From NCBI GenBank assembly GCA_963693085.1, contig OY856410.1:886176835-886240834 (forward strand): DNA of 64,000 nucleotides, given 5' to 3'. The translations under genes and the position numbers were made by a program. A model generated the notes under the pieces. The model made no database searches and had not been told where the DNA came from. It worked only from the letters and a program-made list of their open reading frames with translations. Shown piece after piece: positions 45,281-57,584 of the stretch; the first letter of the stretch is position 1; every line of letters starts with the position of its first letter. This DNA is from Alisma plantago-aquatica. Lineage: Eukaryota; Streptophyta; Magnoliopsida; Alismatales; Alismataceae.

Positions 45281-48200
45281 TGTGGCAACACATCCCACTA
45301 TCACACAGACAACGAGGTGTTACACAAAAACATGCGGGAATCACCATAACCACGGATTATCAAAACCACAGATTAATTAAAACCATTTGCGGAAAGCTGA
45401 TAAACTGAGAAACTATTACATTCCAGTCCTCATCCTGCACAGAAATAGGTCAAATATAAACATACACAAGATCTGATATGTGTCCACAGCTTGAAGGATC
45501 AGCTGTCTATCCATCACATGAGTTCACCATCTGTTCATATACATAAAGGCCCACATCCGGCCAACAGTAGGATATACAAAACATCTACATCTGTACATCG
45601 TGAAACAATGTCAAAACACTGCCAAGGACCCGAGAGTACAGGGATGACTCTAGACTGTACAACAAAACATCCAAAAGAGCAGCATCTCCAAAGCTTGCCT
45701 TCTACAGCTCTTCTTACTGCTCGGCCGCAACTCCGCGACCACCTCCACGTCTAGCTCGACCACCTAAAAGGGTGTAACTCAGCGGAGTGAGACAATTGAA
45801 CATTGTCCCAGCGGGAGGCATAACTCCCTGCCAAAACTACAAAACCTCAGATGAGCATATATATATATAAGCAGTTAACTGATGAGAAGTATAGTAAGAA
45901 CAGTCTTATGAAATAAAGCTATCTAAGCTTACCATATGAAATCTAGTAAATCATGAGTAACAAGACAGGATATCCAAATTCTACTACATATGAAGATCAT
46001 ATAAATAACTGCAAGATATAAAGAGTGTAACTACACAAACAAGGCCTCAACCAATGTTTTGTATTTGTCTTAATCAACAAAGACTAAACGGCTAGATTAC
46101 ATTTTATTATGCCCTGAGGAAGTAAACCGTACCGTTCAAATCCAACCTTCGGCTGCGAAGCCCATAGCCGGTGCCATACAAGGTCAATGGAAGGGCCGGA
46201 ATCCATGACCTCACCCCTTGTGGTCAGTACATGAGAAACATAGCAGGACCGCAGTCTCATGCTCTAGTGGCCTTTAGCCACAGGGTCAGCTCCTCAGGCT
46301 ACCCTCTGCCTAGCCCACCTTGGTATAGGTCACGACGCTAGTAAAACTTAGCCACAGGCCTAATCACCGTGCTTTGATCCATGAACACATTCATGCTCAT
46401 CATATCACATATTCGGAGCCATGGGCCTGTTCACCATGCTCATCACATATCCGAGTCTGCAGCCGCAGCTGCACTCATTTACCTCTCTATTTGAGGCTAG
46501 GAGAAACCTCGCATATTCAAAAATATGCGCTCCGAGTTAACCCACAGGAGAACCCATTTCACCATCACCAAGTCCTGGCGATGATGGATCTATGGCCAGG
46601 GCAAACTACATGATAGATTTCACTGTGATTAATCAGTATCTTTTAGATGGATTGCAAGATTCAACCAAGTTGTATAACATGCAAGCTATAAAAGGAGATA
46701 AACAACATAAACTCAATATTATGCTTTCACCACAATTCACATCATACTGATCCATCACAAGGATCCCACATCACATGTTATCACTTGGCCTCTTGCCAAT
46801 CATCCAGATCCATCTCAAGGATCATCACATACCATGGGATCTCAATCCCTCATCACATAGTGCCACTGCCTCTCAAGACTTATATCATCATCATGGAACA
46901 TCATTCATAATATGTCTGTCATCTCATTATTCACATATAATCATTCCTCATAGCCTTTCATTTGGCTATGCATTACCTGCATGGTTAGCATTATTCATTA
47001 ATCAACATGAATAATCAACACAAGGTGGTATTTAGGGTTAGGCGTATTGTCAATCACAAAATAACATTTATGGTTGTATCCTTTTCATAATCATGCTTCA
47101 TCTTATGTTACATATGTAAGGCACATTATCAAGCAACCCTAATACCAGCTCATTATTGTTCTTAGTATTAAAGAGATAATCAAGATGGTTACATTTGTGT
47201 GCTTAGCCATGTTAAATTTAGATGAGCATCTATCAAGCGTGCAAAAACGTCACCATCGTTACATATAATAATCAACGTTCCATGATATGGGTAACCCTTA
47301 CTAGAACATTGAGGACCCTCACAAGAAGAGCTAAAAATCCTCACTAAAACTATGCCGGGCAGAAAACTGTATCGAGCAAACCATCTTACTCTACCCGCGT
47401 ATAGCGTGCAACTCATGAACGATGACTCACCCGCGCACTTGTGCCGGGCAACACATACCGGGCGAGCATCAGGTGTGCCAGGCACTGATGCCGTGCAGAG
47501 GAGTGTCGGGCGGCACGGTCGGGTGATACAGGGTGCGTCGTGCAAAGGCATGACACACTCAGCTGGCGTGCAACTCAGCCGGGTGAGTAGCCCTACCGGG
47601 CAAGATCAAGAGGCATGCAGGGCTGGTGCCGGGCACCCAAAGACTTGCCCGCGCACCCGTCACAGAATAGGACTAGCTATTCAACCGAAACGTTCATACC
47701 GGGCGAGACCCCTCTCAAGCGTGCCGTGCAGGGGGTGTAACGTGCTCTGCTGGGCGAGCAGCCTGTCGGGCATGCAGGGGCAGTGCGCTCACCCACCACA
47801 GCACAACGACGTGCCCCAAGGGTCATCCGTGCAAGGTTGTGATGCCCATCACCAAAGGAACCAAAGAGGTATATCGCCCACCCATGTGTCGTGCAAGGGA
47901 AACTAGGTCAAGAAGGCTGTCGCGCAGCACCTCCCCATGCAAAAAACATCCAAAGGTGTTAACCCTCAAGATCATCCACTACCTCTCATAAGGATACCCG
48001 AAACCCTAGAAAAGAGTCACCACTAAACCGAGCTCACCTTCTAGCCCATGGTGAGAAGAGGGTCTTTCTCAAGCCACTAGGTCACAAGCTCACCTCAATC
48101 AACTAGGAAGGAGGGGTGTTGCTCATGGCACTAGGACCCAAACTCACTCTTCTAGACCAAGGGGAGAAAGGAGTGTTGCTCACCTACAAACCTAGATCAC

Positions 48201-49103
48201 AAGGATTGGCCAATCAAGGTTATTAAAGCAAGAACTAAGCTACTAACATGTAAAGAAGATCATGGACATAGCAACATATATGGAAAGAGAGTAGTGTAGC
48301 TAGGGTTAGAAGTTATTCAACCCGCCTTAAGCTCCAAGCTCCAAGGAAGAAGAAGAGCTCCAAGCTCCACACACCACCAAGCAAGGAAGATGGAGACTCC
48401 AAGGCTATTAGCCACCACCTACTTCTCCAAGGTGTGTCGGCCACCAAGCTGCTCCTTCAAGGGGTGTATCGGCCGACACAAGCAAGGAAAGGAGGGAGTG
48501 TCATGCACTCAAGGTGGAAAAGGAAACAAAGGACCAAAGGGACCCTAAGGTAAGGAAAGGACACGCCTATATATAAGGAAAGGGAGGAGGAAACAAGGTT
48601 GGTCCACACAAGGTGTTACTTGCATAGGGACACTTGTCCTAGAGATCAAGCCACTACTCTAGGAAGCTCCATCCACATGGCCAAGGTATGCACCAAGTGT
48701 CCACTAAACAAGGTCAAGGCTAGACCAAAGATCATGGGCGACACAACATGTTGCTCCATGGGTGACACACCAAGGCACCATCTTGGTTGACACAAACAAC
48801 TCCTAGGCCGATACCGGGCTCAACCAAGCCCAAACAAGGCACCTCAAGGCCCAAACAAGCTCGACCAAGGCCAAAAGAACTCAAGCAACAAGCCCAAGCC
48901 TTCCTCTCAACCTTAGAGGAAGCAAAGAGAGAGAGAAACACCTCACAAGGTGGCAAACTTGCCTACAAAACCCTAGACTTGGGTTATTTGCAAGTAGCAC
49001 CACCAAACCCTAATCACCACTAAAGGTGATTAGCAAGAACCAAAGCACTAGGGTTAAGCAAAGCAAATAGGGTAAGCCCTCAACGAAGGTCAGGGTCCTT
49101 ACA
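45281..49103 (-). repeat. 5' LTR of element C (3823 bp)
   Basis: TGTGGCAACACA to GGTCCTTACA, pairing with 36735-40458. It contains the CG-word array at 47350-47930 and a TATA box at 48568-48575. A sampled 230-bp stretch near 48010-48240 differs from its partner at about 8 positions; the CG-rich first 165 bp differ at about 16, mostly C/T or G/A. The plus-strand ORF 47352-47906 follows the CG-word array and is not coding. Confidence 0.95.
48568..48575 (-). promoter_or_regulatory. TATA box in the C 5' LTR
   Basis: TATATATA between CCTTT-type and GCGTG words on the minus strand, at the same place as CTATATAG in the other LTR. It is the probable promoter for C genomic RNA. Confidence 0.55.
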
Positions 49104-49108
49104 ATAAG

Positions 49109-51333
49109 GTTGTCCATTATCAACCACTCTAGGTGTTTCACCTATCAAGGTATTAGCCACACCATTACTTGGTGTTACACTCATCACTCCTAAGAGTGTC
49201 TTGCCCTCACCTTTACAAGGTATCTCGGGTTAGAAGTGTGCATATGATCACCATATCGGGTTGTAAGTATATGAGCACTCACCATATCGGGCTAGAAGTA
49301 TATACACACCATTCATATCAGGCTAGAGGTGTTTATATGTGTTACCCAGGTCGTGCATGAGGTATTAAGCCATCACCATGTTGGGCTAGACATCAACTAG
49401 GGTTGTATATCGGGCTACCATATCGTGCAATAGAATTTGCTATTCTTTACTCATATCGGGTTACCCAAATTAGGGTTTCATGTCAACTTATAAGTATTCA
49501 TTTAACCTTGTATCGTGCATGGATTCTATACTTGACTCCCTATCGTGCAAGAGGTGTATACTACACCCCCATATCGTGCAAGAAGGTATACAATCATATC
49601 CATATCGTTTTAGTGAAGGAGGTACATCATCATATCAGGTTAGATGTGCTTGCTTATGTGCTTGCACCTGATATCACTTTTATAAAGTGATACCATCCTC
49701 TTTAAGCTCTAGACCTTAGTTTTAACTGTTATAATTCATGGAAACAGGTCTAAGAAACTACAAGAACTCATAATTTCATCAAATATTTTAGGAAATTTCG
49801 GAATTAAAAGTAGATCATTAAATATAGCAATTTAGGTGATGAATAATAACATGGTTGAGTTCAAGTTATATAACCCGCCTTAAGAATAACTTCAAAGCTC
49901 CAAGCTCCAAAGCTCCATGTTCCTAAGGTTGAAGATGACCTATCAAAGGTCCAAGGCTCGTTCATAAATCCTTCATATACAAGGAATCACCATGGATAAG
50001 CAATTGGTGAAGAAGAAAAGAAAGGAAGATCAAAACCCTAAAATCATGCTTCAATCCAAGGTTGAAGATGATCATGGCCTCACCTTAGGGTTAATATTTG
50101 AGATCCTTCTTGCTCTAGCACCTTTTCACGATACCATACTATTCTTGCACGATATGCCACCACCCATGCACGATATGGCACTCATTTGCATGATATGCCA
50201 CTTACTCATGATCAAAACACTTCACTATGGGTGATATCACCCTATATGGCCGATATCACCTACTTGGGCGATATGATCTTGTCATGGGCGATACCCAAGG
50301 GCCCATGCACGATACCATTGCACTCTGGCATGATACAGGAGATCTATGCACATTAAATTAGGGTAGTAGGGTGGTAAGGGTCGAAAAATTGCACTAAGGG
50401 GTGAAACTAGGGGTATATATACTTGTTGCTCATGAAGGAAGGTAAAAATGAGGTGTCATCAATTTGAGCTAGTAGGTGCCACGTGTCCATGCATGGATGA
50501 AACGTATCTGTGCATGCGTCAACATTTATCTTCTTTTTCAAAATGGTTGAGGATCATCTAGAGATGCAAATTCGTCCATTACTTATCCTTTTGAATAAGA
50601 TATATCAATTAATTCATCACTTTATCCACAACCCGTCACAACTTTACTAAGGAAGTTGCAACTCAACACAACTCTCCTCCTTGAGGTTCTTTGCATGATA
50701 TGACCTTTTACAAGAGTTCACAAAACGATATGAGACTCCTCCTATGATTCCTTGGCTGATAGGCACTCAGATATAAGCTATTCAACTTGATACAACTCAA
50801 GTTAAGCTTTCATACTCAACCCTTTAATTGGTCATTTCATCACTAAGATTACCATCATTCATAAATGATTCAAACATGGTGTCTCCTTCTTTCTAGCTCC
50901 TCTACATGATTCTAGGAGGGAGTAGGGACACGATAGAGGTGGTAATTTGAATATTAACCCCACATTTTGGGTAAATTACAATTTGTACCAAAATTGGTGC
51001 ACAATGCACCAACATTGTTCAAACAAGTTCAAACTTAGAATTTAGGCTTTACACAAGCCACCACTTAGCGTCATTCTCTATCTTATGATGCTAAAACACA
51101 TGGGGTACATTCAACATGTGAAATTTTTCAATATAACCCCTCAACTTAGGTAAATTGCACTTTGGTCCAAAACAAAGGAACATTGCTCAAACATCATTCA
51201 ATCAGGACCAAACTTGAAACATAAGTGTGTCACATGATAACAAAACACCTTAGAGGTTTATATTAAAGTTCTAATCAACTTTATTAGCCAAAACAAATAG
51301 GGTTACCTCATAATCCATGCCAGGGTTGTTACA
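49109..51333 (-). repeat. 5' LTR of element B, second piece
   Basis: Resumes at GTTGTCCATTATCAACC after the C target duplication (49104-49108) and ends TTGTTACA at 51333. 2255 plus 2225 bp gives 4480 bp, equal to the left LTR. It carries the less decayed copy of the ATCGGGC / GCACGATA word array (about 49228-49660 and 50135-50350) and the TATA box at 50414-50421. Confidence 0.93.
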
Positions 51334-51338
51334 CAAAA

Positions 51339-52817
51339 GTTACTAACCTTTTCCACAAACTTTTGAATTAGACCCTGAAAATATCACTACTATCTTAGTT
51401 AGGGTTTTTGATCAAAATAACATATAGGTTTGTATATTTTTGAGATAATGATGTTTATGCTATTTCTCTTGATTTTTAAGTAATTTAAATCACTCTAAAA
51501 ACATTTTTTCACAAACATCATAAACAAACCTCACAAATATTTTTAATGGATACATCTCATTCTGTTGATTTCAAAACACTATTTATTTTCCATTTTTGAC
51601 CAATGGATGATTTAATACAAATTATTTTTCTTTGGCCAATACCAATGTGCCACATAGGCACTTTTTACCATAGAGAGGGCGATAGAGAGGGGATGGGGCT
51701 GGGTCTGCCACTTGGCCCAATGGGCGATGGACTAGTAGGCAGCCCACCCTTGTTGGCTGCCCGCAAGACCGGAGTTAAAGTCGGGTAAAGGGAAGAACAA
51801 AATAAAATGAAAAGTCATGAATACCGTCGAACGAAAACAAGCGAAGAGAAAACCGATCGGGGGCATTTTAGTAAAATTGTAGGGAGTCATCCTCCTCCCT
51901 GAGCTAGTTCCATGGCTGCACTCCATGAGCAGCTAGCTTGGAAAAAATTGGGTGAAATCAGGATTCTAGATAAAACTTGACATGCATATATGCGATAGAA
52001 AGCTTTGAGAATGAAGAACTCGATGGTACCTTTTATTACACTGATGATGGAGAGAACAAGAAGAGAAGAGTGTTGCAAGTTCAGCATCCACAACAGCTCA
52101 TAGTAGGGTCAAACAAGGACAAAAATCTAAATTAACTTGTGTGTCAAGTTGCAAAGATGTTGGTGAGCGTTGGGGTGGTGGTATTTGTAGGCAAGGGGGT
52201 CTAAGTTAGGGTTTTGGTACCCAAGGTGAGAGGAAAGCTTCAGATGAATTGGGTGTTTCCCAAACCTTTATTAAAACATGAAAATATTGGGATAATTACA
52301 AGTGGAATCTTGCAAGGAGTCCAGAGCAACAAAAATCTTTGGATTTCACTGAGTATGGCCCGAGATATTTGGATTTGAAAATTCAAAGAAATAAGCAACA
52401 TGTACCCAGCCGAACCAAGGTAGGAGATGACTAGGAGCCATCAGATTTTGTGGACCCGGGTCCACTAATGGGATCTGACCATCCGATCACACAGGTGGAG
52501 GCCCAGACCAAGAATAATTCTAATCCTAATCAAATTTTGATCGAAGTGCATTAATGTTTTTCTCTCTCCTCTTTTGAAGGCCCAAACAATTTTCAAAATT
52601 AACCAAAATTTACACCCTAATTGATTTTCATGTCTAGAATCCAAATATAGAATTATTTTTATCTTTTGGGGACTTTTAATAGGTTAAAGAATTCAAATCC
52701 CATTTTCTCTTTCCTCCTTCATTAGTGGTGATAAGATTCCTTAAATTTGTGAAACTTCACCCATAAGTCTCCCTATGTGACTTGGATACAATTTTATCAT
52801 TAATTTCACAAGTTGAG
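51339..52817 (-). repeat. 5' LTR of element A, second piece
   Basis: It follows the B target duplication CAAAA and matches the left A LTR from about 6688 to 8173, with a run of substitutions and small indels. It ends at TTCACAAGTTGAG where element E starts; the left LTR continues ATTATTTC. The TATA site is mutated here (52182-52189). The plus-strand ORF 51603-51788 is chance. Confidence 0.92.
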
Positions 52818-53388
52818 TGTAAGGGACCTGACCTTTGTTTTGGGTTTACCCTATCTGCTTTGCCTAAACCTTATGTTTAGATGCTTGCTAATCACTTGAG
52901 GTTGTAATTAGGGTTCGTTTGTGCTTTGTCAAAAGTTGGAGGTGCAACTTGCAAATTATCCAAGTTTTAGGGTTGATGTGCCAGTTTGTCACCTTGAGAG
53001 ATGTTTTCTCTCTCCTTGCATCCTCTAGGGTTGAGAGGATGAGTTGGGCTTGTTGCTTGAGTAGTTTTGGGCCTTGATGGGCCTTTCTTTGTTTTGCTTT
53101 GCCTTCATAAGGGTTTGTATCATGCATAGGAGAGCTTGAAGCTCTATGTCTCCCAGAGGGCTCTATCGCCCAGGGTTGTGTCACCCATGAGTGTGTCGAC
53201 CAGTGGGGTGTGTCGCCCATGTGACCACCTTGACCTTGCCTTGGTTGTGTCACCATACCTTGGACAAGTGGTCAATCCTTTATTAGTTGGTGGCATGACA
53301 TGTGCATGAGGTTTATCAAGGTGGCATGGCTTTGTCAAGTGTCCCTAGGTTGGGTGACACCTTGCCTTAGTTTCCTCTTCCCCCTCTT

Positions 53389-53397
53389 CTATATATG
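53389..53397 (+). promoter_or_regulatory. TATA box in the E LTR
   Basis: CTATATATG after a CTTCCCCCTCTT pyrimidine run, about 570 bp into the LTR, the same relative position as the C TATA box. Confidence 0.5.
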
Positions 53398-54279
53398 CCT
53401 ATCCTTTCACTTGCTTGGGATCCCTTTTAACTCCTTAGTTGCCTTCCCTTTTCCTTAGTGGACGATACCCCTCTTAGGTGGAGCTTGGTGGCCGATCTCC
53501 TTGGCGGAGTCTCCTTCTTCTTCTTCCTCTAGGTGGTGGACGAACCCTAGAAGGGTCTTGCTTCCTTGGTAAGCATCTCCCCTCTCTCCTTAGCACCTTC
53601 TTCTCCTTCTTGCTTGTTCTTCGGCCATGGTGGTTATGAGCTTTTCTTCTCTTCTTGTGGTGGCTGAAGGTGGGGTGCTTTGGAGCTAAGAGCTTAAAGC
53701 TTGGTGCTTGGAGCTTTGGAGCTTGAGGAGCTTGCTTGAGGCGGGTTACATAACTCCTAACCCTAGCTATACTACTTCCCTTTTATGTTGCATGTCTATT
53801 TTTCATCTTGATCGGCCATGCATCTTGTGAGATATGTTTCTTGCTCTAGTACGTACATTTAATCTTAGGGATAGTTTTTATCTTGTTGTTGATATGATGC
53901 TAATAGTTGTGTGACCTTGGACCTTGTTGGCCGAACCTATGAATTAGGGTTTCCTTTAGGGAAATACCCCTTTCTCTCTTTGGTTTTGAGAAGTGAGTTC
54001 GAGCTCTATTAGTGTAGAAAAAACCCCTCTCACTAGGTTGTTGAGAGGTGAGTCTATACTCTAGTTGCTTGGACAACACTCTTCTCTCACCATGGATTTG
54101 AGAGGTGAGCCTTTGGTTGTTGATGATCTAGTTGAGGATGGAGTGTTGCCCGATATGTGACGGAGGTTGTGCAAAACCCCTCTCACTTGGTTGTTGAGAG
54201 GTGAGCCAACTCTCTTGATCTCTTAGGGTTTGATGATGTTGGTCTTGAGGTTTACGATGACCAACCTAATGTGGTTCTT

Positions 54280-55190
54280 GTGCCCTTGCACGATACCCTT
54301 TTTGGTGCTTTACATGATACCTCTCATCTAGGGTTTGTCTTAGGTGATATGCTTAATTGGGTTGTGTTAACTTTGTTGCCCGATATGGTGCTTGGGTGAT
54401 GAACCCTAGATAGATGCCCTTGTGTTGACCAATATGTTTTGCCTACCTTAGTTGGACGATAGGCCCCTAAGCGCCATGGTAGGTGACCGACATGTGATGC
54501 CTACATGATGCCCGATATCATCCACCCTAGAGTGTTGGAAGCGTGTAGGTGTGCCTAGCTTGGGGCAACTCTAGGGTCAAGTGCCTGGATGATACCCCAT
54601 ATGGAGGTGTGTTACCCTTTGACCGATCTGCCCTGCCCATCACATGTCTCCTTTTGGTCTGTTACTCATCATGAATAGGTGCTTGATAGCTTGGATAGCT
54701 CTAGAGTTAAGAGCTAGGATGATACATGTGTTGAGCATGGATGGTACTTTGGACGATACAAGTTGAGGGGCTGAGTCTTGGCCAATATGTGGACCCAAGC
54801 CCTAGCTGGACAATAGGGTGTCTTGGGCGACATGGTGGAGGGCAGTAGAATCCCTTGGGCATCATGAAGAGCTTATTGGGAGTTAGGGTTTTCTCTTGGC
54901 TGATATGACTTTGGCCGATATGGCCATAGACGATATGGTGATGAGGATGGTCGATAGGTAACTATAACCCTAGTGATCGATAGGGTCATGGTCGATAGGT
55001 GAGTGTGTCCTTGTGCATGATACACTCCTGGACCAGGTTGCACAATACTGGTCCTAGTCTACTTGTGACCCTTGAACAAGTTTGCATGACATGATAATGT
55101 GATGAGGGACGATATGTGTGGCTAAGTGCCCTAGCCGATAGGTTTTTAGTGAGGGATGATACCTTGCCTGATATCCCTTTGGGTGAGGGA
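54280..55190. repeat. CGATATG / CGATAGG word array in the E LTR
   Basis: Words such as GCACGATACC, GCCCGATATGG, GGCCGATATGG, GTCGATAGG and GACGATATG recur about every 20-45 bp over 0.9 kb. They are the reverse-complement counterparts of the ATCGKGC words in B and C, as expected for E in opposite orientation. Confidence 0.75.
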
Positions 55191-57584
55191 TGGAGATAAA
55201 TGCCACACCTATAGTAAGGGTATATGGTACCTTCGGTGAGGGTTATGCTTGATCTGGAAAAACCTAAGTTGATGATTCGTTATCTTGTAACCGCACCTTC
55301 TTGGATGACGAGTTATGAATGATAGGTTGTAACCATGATATGTTCGATACTTAAAGATGATGCTACATAAGATGATAAGACACACAGTTATGTTTATAAG
55401 ATAAGGGCATAGTGGATAAGACACACAATTATGTTTATAAGATAAGGGCATAGTCGATGCTCATGGTTTGATAACAATAATGTAATTAATACAACTTTGT
55501 GCTTCATGTAGCTATGATCATGGATGTTGTTCCAATCATGTACCTTCAACCCTAATAGCCTGATAATCATAAAGGTCTATGTTTCATTCAGTTATCTCTC
55601 TTGATATGCATACTAACCATGCAGGTCAATCAAGTGAATTCATAGCCAGGTAAGAGCTATGAGGTGTATGTGTTCTATATAACACTCAATGATGATAATC
55701 CTTGTTGATAAGATAACATGTATGAGTCATCCAACACTCGAAAACACCATTAACTAAATGCGGAAGTGATTGTTAGCAGCGGATTACTGAAAATCACTAA
55801 AAATTAAAACCATTTGCAAAGAGATCCATTCTCCAAAAAACTCTTTCAACAAGAACCATAGTATTACATTCACACAGTACATTCTTTGTACCATTTCTTC
55901 TCGAGGAATATATATATATACATCATTTGCATTATCAAAAGCTCAAGTAACAAAATCCTCGAGGCATCATGGCAAAATTTCAGATCAATTATAAAAACAC
56001 GATCACTGATTCCTAGGACCTGAGAGTACAGAGATGACACATAGGACTCTATTTACACATATACAAGACTTGACAGCCAATATCTCCACCTGAGGATTCA
56101 TTGTTGTCCCTGTTGCTACTGTTGTTGTTGTTCTTCCTTTTTTATGAGGTTTCTATCTCTATCTCATCTGCGTCCACCTAAAAATGTTGGATTCTACGAG
56201 GGTGAGACAATTATAAAATTGACCCAGTGAGAGATATAACTCTCTGCCAAAACATTATTATTGCAGTTTAATAGAAGTAAACTGAGCAAGGAAGACTTTC
56301 ATGTTCAACAACAGACAAATCAATATTTAACAAATTAGAGCAATAATCTTAGTCAAAACAATTCAGTTATAACTTAATTAAGCAGCATGCCATTTATTTA
56401 ATAAGGAATTGAAAATCATGTCTAATATCTATCCATATAGGATATGATAATCAGAGTGACATCAACCAATGATTCTCGTATATCAATTTTAAGTAATTAT
56501 ACTACACGGATGATTACATTTTACAATCAAGCTTATGCCCTGAGGAGATGAGATATACCGCTCATATTCCAACCGACCTCGATTACGTAAAGCATTGGTA
56601 CCACACAAGGTCAATGGGAGAGCCGGATTCCATGACCTCATCTGTCTCGGTCAGTATGAGACTACTTTAGCAGAGACATCATGTGTCAAACTGCAATTAG
56701 CTTTCCAGGGTATATTGGCATCTTCGCTATAGAGTTATAGCCCATAGCATATACTCTCTTCAGGGTTATGGCCCATAGCCAATTCCTTGTATTTATTGAG
56801 GAGTCATGGCTCGTAGCCATACTCTTATCGGGGTATGGTCCGAAACCAATCTCTTACATAGGACATAGCCCGTAGCCATTCCTATGGGGCATAAGGATAT
56901 ATTTGCCCAATTACCCCCGCCTATTAAAAAATATGCGTTTCGAGTAAAACTCGTTTCACCATTCAGCTAATTCTGACGTTGATGGATCTGTGGTCAGGGA
57001 AACTCCATTCTATAGTGTCATTTGGTTAATTAAGTACATTATCATATTCTTTTAGCATCAACCAAGTTGTCAAACATAACTTATTATGACAGATGCTACA
57101 AAGAAACATGGACTACTTTCATCAACTGCTTCTCAATCTTTATAAGATATTGGGATCTCAGTTCTTTATGTCAATACTAGTAATTCTCATCCCTCCACAA
57201 TCTTAATACCATAATCATATGGATCTGGGTATTCAAACCCTTAGCTCATTACTGAGCATTGTTACCACTCTTTCAGGTAACTATCACCTTTAGGTCATCT
57301 GACCAAGGTAAACATGATAATTTCTATACAAGCATCTCTCATGGCACTTAAGACCCATTAACTCTCTTGTTAACTCTTACTAGGTAATAAGGCATATTAT
57401 GGCACATAAGGCCCAATAAAAAATTTCAAATAAATAACACATCATAGTTCTTACCTGAACTATGCTCATCATCTTATGATACCTGCATTGTTAGTACATA
57501 TGATAGCAGTTACATCGATTACACATCAACACCATGAAAAACAAATATATCATCATTATTCAAGGGTATCACCCTTATTCCCAC

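Larger units (their letters stand above)
36735..49103 (-). mobile_element. Element C: full-length chromodomain-type Ty3/gypsy element
   Basis: 12,369 bp with LTRs of 3724 and 3823 bp and a 5-bp target duplication (ATGAG at 36730-36734, ATAAG at 49104-49108; 4 of 5 match). The minus-strand interior of 4822 bp encodes gag, protease, RT, RNase H, integrase and a chromodomain-like tail in one frame. It is inserted in the 5' LTR of B. LTR length, PBS and tail suggest Tekay/Del (inference). Confidence 0.95.
14912..51333 (-). mobile_element. Element B: non-autonomous Ty3/gypsy-type element, itself twice interrupted
   Basis: Inserted in the A LTR with a near-perfect 5-bp target duplication (CTAAA at 14907-14911, CAAAA at 51334-51338). 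The left LTR is 14912-16395 plus 27478-30473, the interior is 30474-34479, and the right LTR is 34480-36734 plus 49109-51333. Removing S and C (each with one target-duplication copy) makes both LTRs 4480 bp. The minus-strand PBS next to the right LTR and the PPT-like tract next to the left LTR fix the orientation. The interior has only gag/protease remnants and no RT or integrase, so mobilisation would need proteins from a relative such as C or D. Confidence 0.93.
5617..52817 (-). mobile_element. Element A: chromodomain-type Ty3/gypsy retrotransposon, split by nested insertions
   Basis: The domain order on the minus strand is gag, protease, RT, RNase H, integrase, C-terminal chromodomain-like segment, as in Ty3/gypsy chromoviruses. 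The intact left LTR (3' LTR, 5617-8879) pairs with a right LTR (5' LTR) in two pieces, 13842-14911 and 51339-52817, interrupted by B and then by E; its last roughly 0.7 kb lies beyond E and outside the window. The first 150 bp of the LTR pair differ at roughly one base in ten, the highest divergence of any pair here. Long LTRs plus a chromodomain suggest the Tekay/Del lineage (inference). Confidence 0.9.
52818..55718 (+). mobile_element. Element E: 5'-terminal part of a Ty3/gypsy LTR (plus orientation)
   Basis: It begins TGTAAGGGACCTGACC, homologous to the reverse complement of the C LTR end (TGTAAGGACCCTGACC), and stays collinear with the reverse complement of the C LTR (for example GGGCTTGTTGCTTGAG near 53045, CCATGCAGGT near 55617). 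E is therefore a diverged relative of C in opposite orientation. The LTR is cut at 55718 by D, so whether E is a solo LTR or a full element cannot be told from this window. A possible target duplication, TTGAG (52813-52817), is untestable. Short ORFs (52888-53256, 53144-53338) have no domain. Confidence 0.82.

Noticed and set aside
47352..47906. 184-aa plus-strand ORF, with a counterpart at 38921-39364
   Set aside because: Both fall in the CG-word array of the C LTRs, where high GC reduces stop codons; the frame is not conserved between the two copies.
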